Shown: positions 1 through 7,116, numbered from the stretch's first letter. The stretch: DNA of 7,116 bases from Rikenellaceae bacterium (GCA_031286025.1 JAITVB010000018.1:1-7116), one strand, 5' to 3'. Notes: generated by a model from the letters alone, not told the origin. A program made the numbers and translations.

Positions 1-17
1 ATCATTATTACAGGATG

Positions 18-572
18 TTAGATGGGATTCCATGCAAGTGAGGTAATGACTTGGCAACCGAGTTCCTCTCGATACCGATTCACAAAAGAGTCCAACTCTA
101 TTTTCATCCTTGCTTTGTCGAGATTTTCTTCGTGCATGTGGTCTTTATATGAATGGCATAGCACGCATAAGCACTCCAAATCAGATGGCTTATTGTTTGT
201 TTTATCGCCGTTTCTATGGTGAGTGTGCCAATACCTTTTATCGGAATCCTTTACAGGCTTGATTCCGCAAGACTCACAGGCATAATCTACCTCGACTGAT
301 TTTTTCCAACCTTTCACAACTAACCGAAAATATCCACGGAACAGCTGCGCGACCTTTGCTGCGAAGCCCTCAAAGTCGGCAAGTTGGTGGTCGAATACGG
401 CCATCGGGAAACGAAGGGCACTATGAGATGACCCTGCCCGAAGAGACGATATTGGCCGACATCGGCCCCGGCAATCAGAACCACTTCGTTTTCCGCAATA
501 ATTTCGAGGACTTTCCGACGCCACGACGGTGGTCTTTCCGTTGAAGGGACAGTTGTTTATGACGGCGTACAT
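18..572 (-). CDS. HNH-endonuclease-family protein with an internal out-of-frame segment (probably damaged)
   Basis: The reading frame is 184 aa from the ATG at 572-570; an in-frame TTG at 578-576 would add two residues but is less likely. The C-terminal half is a recognisable HNH fold: CESC (C99, C102), YWHTHHRNGD (H116, H118, H119), then a TNNKPSDL segment and LCVLCH (C136, C139, H140). The two CxxC pairs should bind structural zinc and the HH pair forms the nuclease centre. HNH domains of this kind cut or nick DNA, but target and role here are unknown. Residues about 21-56 are rich in Ser, Arg and Cys and look non-native, whereas the +1 frame of the same DNA reads smoothly (VLEIIAENEVVLIAG, then GQYRLFGQGHLIVPFV). 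One extra base in the A run at 512-514 and one missing base in the C run at 406-408 (minus-strand sense) would explain this. By hand count GC is about 42% over 1-300 and about 55% over 361-572. It lies just beyond the susCD terminator. The HNH assignment is firm; whether the gene works is doubtful. Confidence 0.8.
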   Translation of the reverse strand: MYAVINNCPFNGKTTVVASESPRNYCGKRSGSDCRGRCRPISSLRAGSSHSALRFPMAVFDHQLADFEGFAAKVAQLFRGYFRLVVKGWKKSVEVDYACESCGIKPVKDSDKRYWHTHHRNGDKTNNKPSDLECLCVLCHSYKDHMHEENLDKARMKIELDSFVNRYREELGCQVITSLAWNPI

Positions 573-614
573 CGACAATTATGCTGTCCGGACTCTACCC
601 CGGGCCCCAAAAAT

Positions 615-661
615 CAAATGAGAAGATCCCCAAGGTAAAACCTTGGGGATCTTCTCATTTG
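615..661 (-). terminator. Rho-independent terminator of the susC-susD operon
   Basis: Positions 615-636 and 640-661 are perfect reverse complements, giving a 22-bp stem with a 3-nt loop. Read on the minus strand, the stem is followed directly by ATTTTTGGGG, a T tract at 613-609. The hairpin begins 21 bases after the susD stop codon (683-685). On the plus strand no T run follows, so it should act only for the minus-strand operon. The stem is unusually long and mismatch-free. Confidence 0.9.
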
Positions 662-682
662 CATTAAATCGTTGCCGGAAGG

Positions 683-2614
683 TTAGTAGCCGGTGTTCTG
701 TCCAAATTCTTCGGGGTTAGTAATGCTGTTCAGGAAGGCCTGCGGAATCGGGCGCAGGATGTGGTATTCCTGAATGCTCTTGGCCGCTTCCGGATTGTGG
801 GCCTTCACCCGCTCGTAGAGTTTTTTGGTCCGGTGCAGGTCAAACCAACGGAGCCATTCGCCGCACAGTTCACGTGCACGTTCGTCCAGGATGAAATCGA
901 TCGTCATGTCCGAAGCGCTGACCGTCATCGCCGCCCGGTAATCCACGTTGTTCGGATTCGGAACAGGATTTGGCCGGATGATACGTTGGCGCATTTCGTT
1001 GATGAAGTCAGCCCCTTTGTTGTTTGTTCCCAGATACATGGCGGCTTCGGCGGCAATCAGTTGCATTTCTGCGAAACGCATCAACGAAACGTCCGCAAAA
1101 CCGACGCTGCTGTTCGCAGCGTTACAGAGCGCTTCACCGGCGGTCGGTGTCGGCGAATCTGTAATTCGGAATTTCTTGAACCGCGGCGTACACTGGGTCA
1201 ACCAGGCATTACCGTTTTGTTCCGCCGTACGGACACTCCCGTCGCTGTTGTACCGCTTGTCGATATCGACAATAGCCGTCAACGACGACTGCTCCTCGGC
1301 TTCACTGACCGAAGTGCGCGGGAACCAATAAATCAGATCGCCCGGTTTAAGAACTGTATTGCCATTGTTGGCAGCCTTCATCTTAGCAAGGTCTTTGCCA
1401 AAGATACCCACGTCGGTAGAGGATGTCCCGTCGGTACTGGCCCAATCGAAACTGGTGTAGTTGCCCCCGTCGGTTGGCGCATAGAATTTATCCTGGAAAA
1501 TGACATCGTAGCGCATGTCGCCTGCATCGAATAACTCGAGGAAGTAACGCGTCGGCATTTGAGCTGCGCTACTGGTCCCCTGTTCCTGGTGATATTCCCA
1601 GTTTGTCGTGCTCGATTTGATCCCCACGTGTGATTGCAGTTTTGGACTGAAGTACATGAACAGACGGTTCGGATTACCGCTCTGGGCATTGTTTTGAGGA
1701 ATGCTTGAGTGGGAGACAATGGCCAGGAACTCCGTGTTGCTCTTGTTGTTTTGAGCTTTCCATACATCGTCGTAGTTTTCATAGAGTTCGATCCCGAGGG
1801 ACGCTTTGTTGTTGATCACGTGGGTGGCCCCGTTGAACGCCTCCTGATAGAACGCATTAGCAGTACCCGTATCGCTCTCGTAGCTAGCCCGGGTGAGTGC
1901 ACAGCGGGCCAACAAGCCGTAAGCTGCCTTTTTGGTCACGCGACCCACGTACGTGTCCTGCTCCTTGGCATCCTCTTTGGTCAACTGGGCCGGCAGGTAA
2001 TCGCATGCGATCCGCAGGTCGGGAAGGATAATCTCGTCGTAGATCACTTTCGGGTCGGTGCGCAGGGCTGAGAAAACCGGCGTCGAGGTCTCTTCCAATC
2101 GCATATCAACACCGCCGAAGAATTCGCACAGCCACCAGTACGCATAAGCGCGGAACCAACGGGCCTGCCCCTCGTGGAATTTCTTCTGATCCTCATAAGA
2201 ATAGGTGACGTCTCCGATGCGGTTGATGATCGCATTGGCCCGGTTGATGTTGTCGTACTGACGGTTCCATACGGTCAGGAACTGACCGACGCCCGAGTTG
2301 AGGTTCACGTACATCGTCATGTTTTGACCGTAGGTATTGGCCGCCCCGCCGCGGGGAACCCAAATGTCCGTACTGCTTTCGACGTACAGAACAGGGTCTT
2401 CGCGCCCGAAATATTTCCAGGGGTGGTTGTAATAGAGTCGGTTTACAAAAGTGGCCATGCCGTCGGGGGTGGAGAGCAGAACATCCACGGTCGCCCCCGA
2501 AGGGTTATACTCGTCCAGATCGCAGGATTGCACACCTAAGGCGAATGCCAACAATGCGAGGCCTGTGTAGAGTGTATTTTTTAATGTTTTCATGGTTTTA
2601 CGCTTTGTGGTCAT
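683..2614 (-). CDS. susD: SusD/RagB-family surface nutrient-binding lipoprotein
   Basis: This 643-aa protein is the lipid-anchored partner of the SusC transporter upstream. SusD proteins sit on the outer face of the outer membrane, bind an oligosaccharide or other ligand and act as a hinged lid over the SusC barrel. The N-terminus has a signal segment ([13 protein letters not shown]) with lipobox cysteine C31, followed by acidic DLDE, which fits a surface-export signal. Family hallmarks follow in order: the helical region [19 protein letters not shown] (about 150-168), [14 protein letters not shown] (224-237), the C-terminal [19 protein letters not shown] (578-596), and the ending [10 protein letters not shown]...NTGY. 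The first ATG overlaps the susC stop as TAATG, indicating translational coupling. An ATG seven codons later (2593) gives a more usual signal peptide ([11 protein letters not shown]) and may be the real start. Length is somewhat above the usual 500-600 aa. The ligand cannot be deduced; susD here is a family name, not proof of starch use. Confidence 0.97.
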   Translation of the reverse strand: MTTKRKTMKTLKNTLYTGLALLAFALGVQSCDLDEYNPSGATVDVLLSTPDGMATFVNRLYYNHPWKYFGREDPVLYVESSTDIWVPRGGAANTYGQNMTMYVNLNSGVGQFLTVWNRQYDNINRANAIINRIGDVTYSYEDQKKFHEGQARWFRAYAYWWLCEFFGGVDMRLEETSTPVFSALRTDPKVIYDEIILPDLRIACDYLPAQLTKEDAKEQDTYVGRVTKKAAYGLLARCALTRASYESDTGTANAFYQEAFNGATHVINNKASLGIELYENYDDVWKAQNNKSNTEFLAIVSHSSIPQNNAQSGNPNRLFMYFSPKLQSHVGIKSSTTNWEYHQEQGTSSAAQMPTRYFLELFDAGDMRYDVIFQDKFYAPTDGGNYTSFDWASTDGTSSTDVGIFGKDLAKMKAANNGNTVLKPGDLIYWFPRTSVSEAEEQSSLTAIVDIDKRYNSDGSVRTAEQNGNAWLTQCTPRFKKFRITDSPTPTAGEALCNAANSSVGFADVSLMRFAEMQLIAAEAAMYLGTNNKGADFINEMRQRIIRPNPVPNPNNVDYRAAMTVSASDMTIDFILDERARELCGEWLRWFDLHRTKKLYERVKAHNPEAAKSIQEYHILRPIPQAFLNSITNPEEFGQNTGY

Positions 2615-5600
2615 TAAAATGTAAGTTGAATCCCTAATATGTAGTTCCTCAGACTGCCTTCGGGGTCAATGCCTTCCATCCATTCGCTTTTGGCGTAGTA
2701 CCACGGGTTGGCCGCCGAAACATAGACGCGGCAATTCTTCATGGCCATTTTGGACGCCACGGATTGCGGCAGGGTGTAGCCCAACGAAATGTTCTTGATC
2801 TTGAAGAACGAACGATCGCAGTACCATACGGATTGGTAGCCGATATAGTCAAACGCTTTCATACCCGCATCCAACGGGGGCAATTTGGCGCCGTTTTCAT
2901 TGGTGCCCTTAGCGTAGAACCACTTGTCATAGAGGGTCGAACCGCCACCGGTCGCCGGGTCGATGTTTGCCCCGGGATTGCTGCCCCACTGTCCCCAACG
3001 GAAAAAGACGTAGATGGACAGATCCAGGTTCTTGTAGCGGAAATTGTTGTCGAAACCGGCAAACCAGTCCGGAGTCGCGGAGCCGACATAGTCATAGTCG
3101 CCCGCGATGTTGATCACATTGTCGCTGTTGCGGTCCAGTATCTTGTAATCACCCGGCAAAAACGGAGAGGTCTTAGCTTCATCCTTGAAATAGGTCGCCG
3201 CTTCAGATCTTTCCGCTTCTGTCCATATACCCTGATAGGCGTAGGTTCTGTAGGAATTGATCGGCCGCCCGATCATCAGGGTTTCGTATTCGATATCGGT
3301 CGTGAGCGCAATGTCGTTACCATCAATCAGGTCGACAATCTTTTCGTTGTTCTTGGAGAAAGTAACCGTCGTTCTCCAGGAGAAATCCTTGTTCCGAACC
3401 GGGTAGGCATTCAGGGCCACTTCGACCCCCTTGTTGTTGGTCTTCCCGATATTCTGATAGATGGTGAAAAGACCGTCCGCCCCGGCGGAGGTGGGAAGTT
3501 GACGGGCCAGTAGCAAGTCGTTCGTATTGGTGTTATAGAGTTCGACCGTCCCGTCCAAACGTCCCCGCAAGACAGAGAAGTCGATACCGAGGTTAAAGCT
3601 AGTTGATTTTTCCCATCCGGTCTCGGTATTCCCGATCTGTCTGACATAGTCGTAGTGGAGTAGCGCATAGTCATGAAGACCCAGACCGCTTCTGGAAGAG
3701 GTTACCCCGCTCTGGGTGCCGTATCTCGGAATCCCGGAGTTTCCGGATACCCCATAGGACAAGCGGAGTTTCAGGTTGTCGAGCCAATGCAGGTCTTTCA
3801 TGAAGGCTTCTTCGCTGATGCGCCATGCCAGGGCGGCCGAGGGGAAGTTGTCCCACTTGTGCCCTTTCGAAAGCAGCGACGAACCGTCCCGTCTGAACGA
3901 CGCGGTGAACAGGTATCTGCCTTTGTATGAGTAATTTAATCGGCCCGCATAGGAGAACATCTGATCTTGCCCGTATTTGGACGAAACCCTCTGGGTGTTC
4001 CCACTCGTCAGGGCATACCACAGGTTCGAATTGATCAACTGGTTAAACGCTTCCCCCTTCATTTCCTCGTCCATAGCTTTGGTCCAGGCCGAGAACAGGG
4101 TGGCGGTCAGCGAGTGTTCCCCCAAATCCTTTTGATAGGTGATGATATTGTTCCATTCCAGAGACCTTGTCGGCTTTATTTCGTAAGTCGCCGTGCTTTG
4201 TTCGGTCTGGTCGATCTGTTCTACTGAATTTGCGTCAACATAGGAGCCTTTTGTCCCGAAACCGAGGTTTGCATTGAACTGTGAGCGGAAGGTCAATCCC
4301 TTGAGCGGCGTAACGTCGATAAAACCAGTGGCAGAGATGCGTGTTGCATATGCTTGCTCGACTTTATAGTTCGGATACTGATTCCACAGCGGGTTTCTGT
4401 ATCCGCCGCCTTCCTCCCCAACCGGGTAGAGTACCAGTTTACCATCTTCGTCGTAGGGATGGCCCAGTTCCCAACTACCGTCGGTAGTGTACGGGGAAGT
4501 CTTCGAGTAGTCGTGTGCCAACCGGAGATTGACACCGCCGCTCAACCATTCGTTGATTTTCTGGTTGACGATCGTTCTCAGGCTGAAATTGTCGGCCGTG
4601 CCGCCTCTCCGGTTGTTTTGCGACTCTTCCCAGCCGACCGTGAAACGGGCGTTGGTGGTTTCGGTTCCTCCGGAGAAGGATACGGAATTGTTCACAAAGA
4701 GGGGTTTCCGGGAAATCAATTCGCGGTAGTCCGTCCAGTCGTTATTCTGGAAAGCCGCATAGGCAGCGGGCGAGGAAAACAACGCAGGGTCGTCCGTCTC
4801 GCTGACCCACATCCCGGCATTTTTGGCTGCCGTACGCCGGGGGGTAATCCAACTTTCGCCCATCCGGCGCGGGTTTTCATCCTTCCACATGTTCCAACCG
4901 GCATAGGAGTTTACGGTGACCGACATCTTTCCTTTCTCCGGGCTTTTAGTGGTGATGATGATCACCCCGTTAGCCCCCATCGAACCGTAGATAGCCGTCG
5001 ACGAGGCGTCTTTCAGCACATCGATCGAGGCCACATCGGCCGGATTGATATCGCCGATATTGCCGCCAATTATCCCGTCGATAACGATCAGCGGATCGTT
5101 GGTTCCACCGGTGCCTTCCTGCCTGCTGATCTCTCTATTCCCTAAAGAGCGGTGTCCGCGCATGACCATTTTCATGTCGGAGCCGGTGCCGGAGATATCC
5201 AGACCGGGGATACGCCCCTGTACGGCCTGCATCACGTTTGTGCTAGGCACAGCCAGGATCACGTCCTCCCTGAGGGAAGTCACCGAGCCTGTCAGGTCGC
5301 GTTTCCGGACGGTGCCGTAGCCGATCACCACCACCTCGTCGATCGCTTCGGCATCTTCCTCCATTTCGACATTGATGACGGTCTGTTGACCGATGATCAC
5401 TTCGATCGGTGAATAGCCGATAAAGTTAAAGTTCAGTGTGGCGCCAGGGGCGGCGCTGATCGTGTAACGGCCCTGGGCGTCGGTTGTCACGCCGGTCGTG
5501 GTTCCTTTGACTGTCACGGAAGCCCCGGTCACCGGACCGTTGGCATCCCGCACGACTCCGGTAATCGTTCGCTGCTGGGCCGCCAGTTGTGTGGCGCAGC

Positions 5601-5679
5601 ACAGCGTCAGCACAAGCAGAAGCATTGCAGAGCAAAGCCCGCGCAAAGCCTTCCCCCATTTCTCGGACATCTGTTTCAT
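2614..5679 (-). CDS. susC: SusC/RagA-family TonB-dependent outer-membrane transporter
   Basis: This 1021-aa beta-barrel transporter imports ligand delivered by SusD, powered by TonB-ExbBD. Residues 1-34 form a signal peptide (hydrophobic [17 protein letters not shown], likely cleaved before QQ). A carboxypeptidase-regulatory-like domain spans about 37-108 ([20 protein letters not shown]). The TonB-box-like DEVVVIGYG is at 114-122, followed by the plug: DPLIVIDGI (195-203) and [12 protein letters not shown] (221-232) before [11 protein letters not shown]. The remainder is a long aromatic-rich barrel ending [10 protein letters not shown], with the typical C-terminal Phe. No N-terminal STN signalling domain is present, which argues against direct anti-sigma/ECF signalling through this receptor. 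The usual Arg of the family SRGANG motif is Met here (SMGANG). The start ATG at 5679 is preceded by A/T-rich CCCCAAAATTAACTAAC without a Shine-Dalgarno site; M4 is a possible alternative. It is the first gene of a two-gene operon. Substrate is unknown. Confidence 0.97.
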   Translation of the reverse strand: MKQMSEKWGKALRGLCSAMLLLVLTLCCATQLAAQQRTITGVVRDANGPVTGASVTVKGTTTGVTTDAQGRYTISAAPGATLNFNFIGYSPIEVIIGQQTVINVEMEEDAEAIDEVVVIGYGTVRKRDLTGSVTSLREDVILAVPSTNVMQAVQGRIPGLDISGTGSDMKMVMRGHRSLGNREISRQEGTGGTNDPLIVIDGIIGGNIGDINPADVASIDVLKDASSTAIYGSMGANGVIIITTKSPEKGKMSVTVNSYAGWNMWKDENPRRMGESWITPRRTAAKNAGMWVSETDDPALFSSPAAYAAFQNNDWTDYRELISRKPLFVNNSVSFSGGTETTNARFTVGWEESQNNRRGGTADNFSLRTIVNQKINEWLSGGVNLRLAHDYSKTSPYTTDGSWELGHPYDEDGKLVLYPVGEEGGGYRNPLWNQYPNYKVEQAYATRISATGFIDVTPLKGLTFRSQFNANLGFGTKGSYVDANSVEQIDQTEQSTATYEIKPTRSLEWNNIITYQKDLGEHSLTATLFSAWTKAMDEEMKGEAFNQLINSNLWYALTSGNTQRVSSKYGQDQMFSYAGRLNYSYKGRYLFTASFRRDGSSLLSKGHKWDNFPSAALAWRISEEAFMKDLHWLDNLKLRLSYGVSGNSGIPRYGTQSGVTSSRSGLGLHDYALLHYDYVRQIGNTETGWEKSTSFNLGIDFSVLRGRLDGTVELYNTNTNDLLLARQLPTSAGADGLFTIYQNIGKTNNKGVEVALNAYPVRNKDFSWRTTVTFSKNNEKIVDLIDGNDIALTTDIEYETLMIGRPINSYRTYAYQGIWTEAERSEAATYFKDEAKTSPFLPGDYKILDRNSDNVINIAGDYDYVGSATPDWFAGFDNNFRYKNLDLSIYVFFRWGQWGSNPGANIDPATGGGSTLYDKWFYAKGTNENGAKLPPLDAGMKAFDYIGYQSVWYCDRSFFKIKNISLGYTLPQSVASKMAMKNCRVYVSAANPWYYAKSEWMEGIDPEGSLRNYILGIQLTF

Positions 5680-5780
5680 GTTAGTTAATTTTGGGGTTAG
5701 TATTTATGTTAGATTTTAGTGGGTCTGAGGTGGCTGCATCGGCAGAAATCCGCCCGCAGAACAATCCTGTCAGGCATTTA

Positions 5781-6040
5781 CATAATGTAGATTAGATTCT
5801 ACGCTTCACCGTTTAACGAAGTTAGCTTAAATTTTGTAAAGTATACCTAATAATACCATGAAAAATTAAATTAAATTATTTCATTAATTAATATTTTATA
5901 GTTATTTAAAAATGCAAACGAGAATCTTTGTGTAAAGACATCTGGCGATGGTTTTTTAAAACAGAATTATTATATTGATATTCAGCGGATAGGCAATTTG
6001 TCTGTCCGCTTTCTTTGGTCGCTGCATAATCTACATTATG
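5781..6040. repeat. 14-bp inverted-repeat pair bounding a 260-bp A/T-rich segment (MITE-like or paired operator)
   Basis: CATAATGTAGATTA at 5781-5794 is matched exactly by its reverse complement at 6027-6040. The tetranucleotide TTTA lies directly outside both ends (5777-5780 and 6041-6044), as a target duplication would. The inside is A/T-rich and has no ORF. One arm is centred on an almost perfect dyad, TACATAATGTA (5779-5789), so the pair could instead be two binding sites for a dimeric regulator upstream of susC. The repeat match is seen directly; either interpretation is inference. Confidence 0.5.
5984..6010. repeat. Small hairpin AGCGGATA / TGTCCGCT
   Basis: AGCGGATA (5984-5991) can pair with TGTCCGCT (6003-6010) across an 11-nt loop, with one G-T wobble when read as RNA. 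On the plus strand TTCTTT follows, which would make only a weak terminator, and no plus-strand gene precedes it. It lies inside the 260-bp inverted-repeat-bounded segment, near its right end. Confidence 0.35.
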
Positions 6041-6293
6041 TTTATATTAGTTTTGCTCCGATTATTTACAAATGCCTGTAAATTACTCATTTGCTGTTCG
6101 CGAGCATCGGTTTTAGGATAGGAACGGGGAAGAGTTGTAAATAATAATTGAAAACTGTACCGGAGAAATAATTGGGAATTAGTAATTTTTATAGCCCTGT
6201 AAACCTCCGGCAAGCCCGTTTCGTACTTTGCTCGACGATTGACATGTAGGACATCTCATTTCTCGCGCTTTCTGCAATAATACAAAAGCTATA

Positions 6294-6425
6294 TTAATTT
6301 ACAAAATCCGGTAACCAAATAAAAGTCACCGCTTTAGATAAAAAGCGTGGAGAAAAATGGGAAAACAAGCCTCGCGAAGTCCACTGTCTGAGCCCGTAGG
6401 GCGAGTTGTGGACGCAGCAAGCCAT
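6294..6425 (-). CDS. Possible 43-aa small ORF, unrecognised, within a possible repeat sequence
   Basis: A minus-strand frame opens with ATG at 6425-6423 and ends with TAA at 6296-6294. It begins MACCVHNSPYGLRQ and ends VTFIWLPDFVN. The leader before it is A-rich (AAGCAAATTACTAACT). I recognise no family. The Arg/Trp/Ser-rich composition and the overlap with a hairpin-forming block (6379-6413) suggest it may be an accidental frame through a repeated, structured intergenic sequence. It lies downstream of the minus-strand promoter-like site at 6719-6749. Confidence 0.2.
   Translation of the reverse strand: MACCVHNSPYGLRQWTSRGLFSHFSPRFLSKAVTFIWLPDFVN
6379..6413. repeat. Structured GC-rich dyad in the intergenic region
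   Basis: GTCCAC (6379-6384) pairs with GTGGAC (6408-6413), and inside this GCCC (6392-6395) pairs with GGGC (6399-6402) around a GTA loop. The unpaired strands TGTCTGA and GAGTT form an internal loop. The block is markedly richer in GC than its surroundings. It looks like a repetitive extragenic or structured RNA element, but one copy in this window cannot show repetition. Confidence 0.4.
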
Positions 6426-6609
6426 AGTTAGTAATTTGCTTATTTTCAGTTAGTTAATGGTTGTTTATCGGCAAAGGGCGGATATTTCCAAACGGCCGGG
6501 AATGTGAATTTACTTTAATTTCGTGTTAATTTTTGAGTACGGAAACGGGACTTTCTTTTGACCCTGCTTTAATCGGCGGACAAAATCGGGCTAAAGACTG
6601 CTTTCAGGC

Positions 6610-6631
6610 GTTTTTCCGGCAATGGAAAAAC
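6610..6631. repeat. 8-bp perfect hairpin GTTTTTCC / GGAAAAAC
   Basis: GTTTTTCC at 6610-6617 and GGAAAAAC at 6624-6631 are exact reverse complements with a 6-nt loop. No T tract follows on either strand, so it is not a typical terminator. The sequence TTTTCCGGC from this arm and loop recurs at 6708-6716, next to the minus-strand promoter-like site. Confidence 0.35.
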
Positions 6632-6718
6632 AACATGCCAAAGCACATATTGCACTGACAATCATCCGACTTACCCCATTCTGCCAAAATCTGCTTCTCC
6701 TGTATGGTTTTCCGGCGA

Positions 6719-6749
6719 CAAAGGTATGTCCCAAGAATGAAACGGCAAC
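6719..6749 (-). promoter_or_regulatory. Candidate Bacteroidetes promoter reading toward susC
   Basis: On the minus strand, TACCTTTG (6726-6719) matches the Bacteroidetes -7 consensus TAnnTTTG exactly. GTTG (6749-6746) lies 19 bases upstream, close to the -33 TTTG box. The predicted start would be near 6712, about 1 kb before the susC ATG. It would give either a very long susC leader or a separate transcript through the gene-free region. No nearer susC promoter of this quality was found. Confidence 0.45.
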
Positions 6750-6828
6750 ATCGAACCGCAAGCGGTTTTGGGAATTTCCTCCTTATGGGACGAATATTTA
6801 AACAAAGACAGATAATTTTTAACAGTCA

Positions 6829-6860
6829 GTTGTTTTTCCTGGAAACTCGATTTATCTTTG
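6829..6860 (+). promoter_or_regulatory. Candidate asd promoter (-33 GTTG, -7 TATCTTTG)
   Basis: TATCTTTG (6853-6860) is an exact match to the Bacteroidetes TAnnTTTG -7 box. GTTG (6829-6832) lies 20 bases upstream as a near-match to the TTTG -33 box. Transcription should begin around 6866, leaving a short leader of about 20 nt rich in A (AAAACAAAATAAATAAAA) before the asd ATG. Confidence 0.7.
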
Positions 6861-6886
6861 TCCCGGAGAAAACAAAATAAATAAAA

Positions 6887-7116
6887 ATGAGAGTAGCTGT
6901 TGTGGGCGCAAGCGGCGCCGTGGGACAAGAGTTTTTACGCGTGCTCGAAGAGCGCGATTTCCCGTTGGATGAGTTGTTGTTGTTCGGTTCGCAACGCAGC
7001 GCAGGCAAAACCTGTCGCTTTCGAGGCCGGGACATTACGATAAAACTGTTGCGGCATAACGATGATTTTAAGGGGGTTGACATTGCCTTTACCTCGGCCG
7101 GCGCCGGCATCTCGAA
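6887..7116 (+). CDS. asd: Aspartate-semialdehyde dehydrogenase, N-terminal 76 residues (cut by window end)
   Basis: The enzyme reduces L-aspartyl-4-phosphate with NADPH to L-aspartate 4-semialdehyde and phosphate. This is the branch-point step in cytoplasmic synthesis of lysine/diaminopimelate, threonine and methionine. The visible part begins [20 protein letters not shown] and contains the dinucleotide-binding GxxGxxG (G7, G10, G13). It also has the SQRSAGK motif (35-41), which matches the usual SxRSAGK that contacts the NADP phosphate, and [13 protein letters not shown] (64-76), the conserved segment after the second Rossmann strands. The catalytic cysteine lies beyond the window. The ATG at 6887 fits both the family start and the promoter just upstream. 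It is divergent from susC and functionally unrelated to it. Confidence 0.95.
   Translation, partial: MRVAVVGASGAVGQEFLRVLEERDFPLDELLLFGSQRSAGKTCRFRGRDITIKLLRHNDDFKGVDIAFTSAGAGIS

Larger units (their letters stand above)
5680..6886. other. Long divergent intergenic region between susC and asd
   Basis: About 1.2 kb lies between the divergent starts of susC and asd. No open frame has recognisable protein character. The part nearest susC (about 5780-6050) is very A/T-rich. The central part holds a GC-richer hairpin block (6379-6413) and a short ORF, and the distal part holds two outward-facing promoter-like sites. No tRNA, rRNA, riboswitch or CRISPR pattern was recognised. I found no good -7 box within 400 bp upstream of susC. 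Confidence 0.8.

Noticed and set aside
333..620. Plus-strand fragments that read like a broken gene (STEQLRDLCCEALKVGKL, then TLPEETILADIGPGNQ, then DATTVVFPLKGQLF)
   Set aside because: They are antisense to the HNH gene and change frame near the same places as the proposed minus-strand indels. One minus-strand frame runs unbroken from the region at 404 into the HNH motif, so the minus strand is the more economical coding strand.
761..5719. Numerous open frames of 60-260 codons antisense to or overlapping susC and susD
   Set aside because: They are shadows of the two long genes, lack recognisable motifs and have unusual amino-acid composition.
5837..5850. GTATACTTTAC (minus strand) as a susC -7 box
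   Set aside because: It matches TAnnTTTG only partly and has no clear -33 box at the right distance.
5984..6010. Hairpin as a real terminator
   Set aside because: Its stem is short, the loop is 11 nt, the T stretch is interrupted, and no upstream plus-strand gene needs it.
6031..6213. 60-codon minus-strand open frame in the intergenic region
   Set aside because: It has no motif or convincing start context, and crosses the right arm of the inverted repeat; A/T-rich DNA yields such frames by chance.
6671..7110. Minus-strand open frames over the asd promoter and start
   Set aside because: They run antisense to the clearly recognisable asd N-terminus and through its promoter.
1..7116. CRISPR array, tRNA, rRNA or a defence/toxin-antitoxin cassette
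   Set aside because: No regularly spaced repeats, cloverleaf or partner gene for the HNH protein could be found in the window.

Overview
The window looks like chromosomal DNA from a Bacteroidales-type bacterium. It holds a SusC/SusD outer-membrane import pair with TAATG stop/start coupling, two Bacteroidetes-style promoters of the TAnnTTTG (-7) class, A/T-rich translation leaders without clear Shine-Dalgarno sites, and moderate GC. The genus cannot be fixed from the sequence; an Alistipes- or Bacteroides-like gut organism is a reasonable guess only.

Layout. (1) Positions 18-572, minus strand: a small HNH-nuclease-type protein. Its C-terminal half has a clean zinc/HNH motif. A segment of about 35 residues near its N-terminus appears to be read out of frame between two compensating one-base indels. 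(2) Positions 615-661: a perfect 22-bp-stem hairpin followed on the minus strand by a T tract, the terminator of the operon above it. (3) Positions 683-5679, minus strand: a two-gene operon, susC (TonB-dependent transporter, 1021 aa) then susD (surface glycan/nutrient-binding lipoprotein, 643 aa), overlapping by one base. (4) Positions 5680-6886: about 1.2 kb without a convincing gene, between divergent susC and asd. It contains a 14-bp inverted-repeat pair bounding about 260 bp with TTTA on both sides, several hairpins, a short 43-codon ORF overlapping a structured GC-rich dyad, and two promoter-like sites facing away from each other. (5) Positions 6887-7116, plus strand: the first 76 codons of aspartate-semialdehyde dehydrogenase (asd), cut by the window edge.

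How it works together. SusC and SusD should form one lid-and-barrel complex that captures an oligosaccharide or other large nutrient at the cell surface and imports it with TonB energy. No glycosidase, SusE/F protein, ECF sigma/anti-sigma pair or hybrid two-component regulator lies in the window, so the substrate cannot be named. asd is an unrelated housekeeping gene with its own promoter. The most unusual material is the HNH frame disruption and the unexplained structure in the long divergent intergenic region. No clear new multi-gene system is visible.
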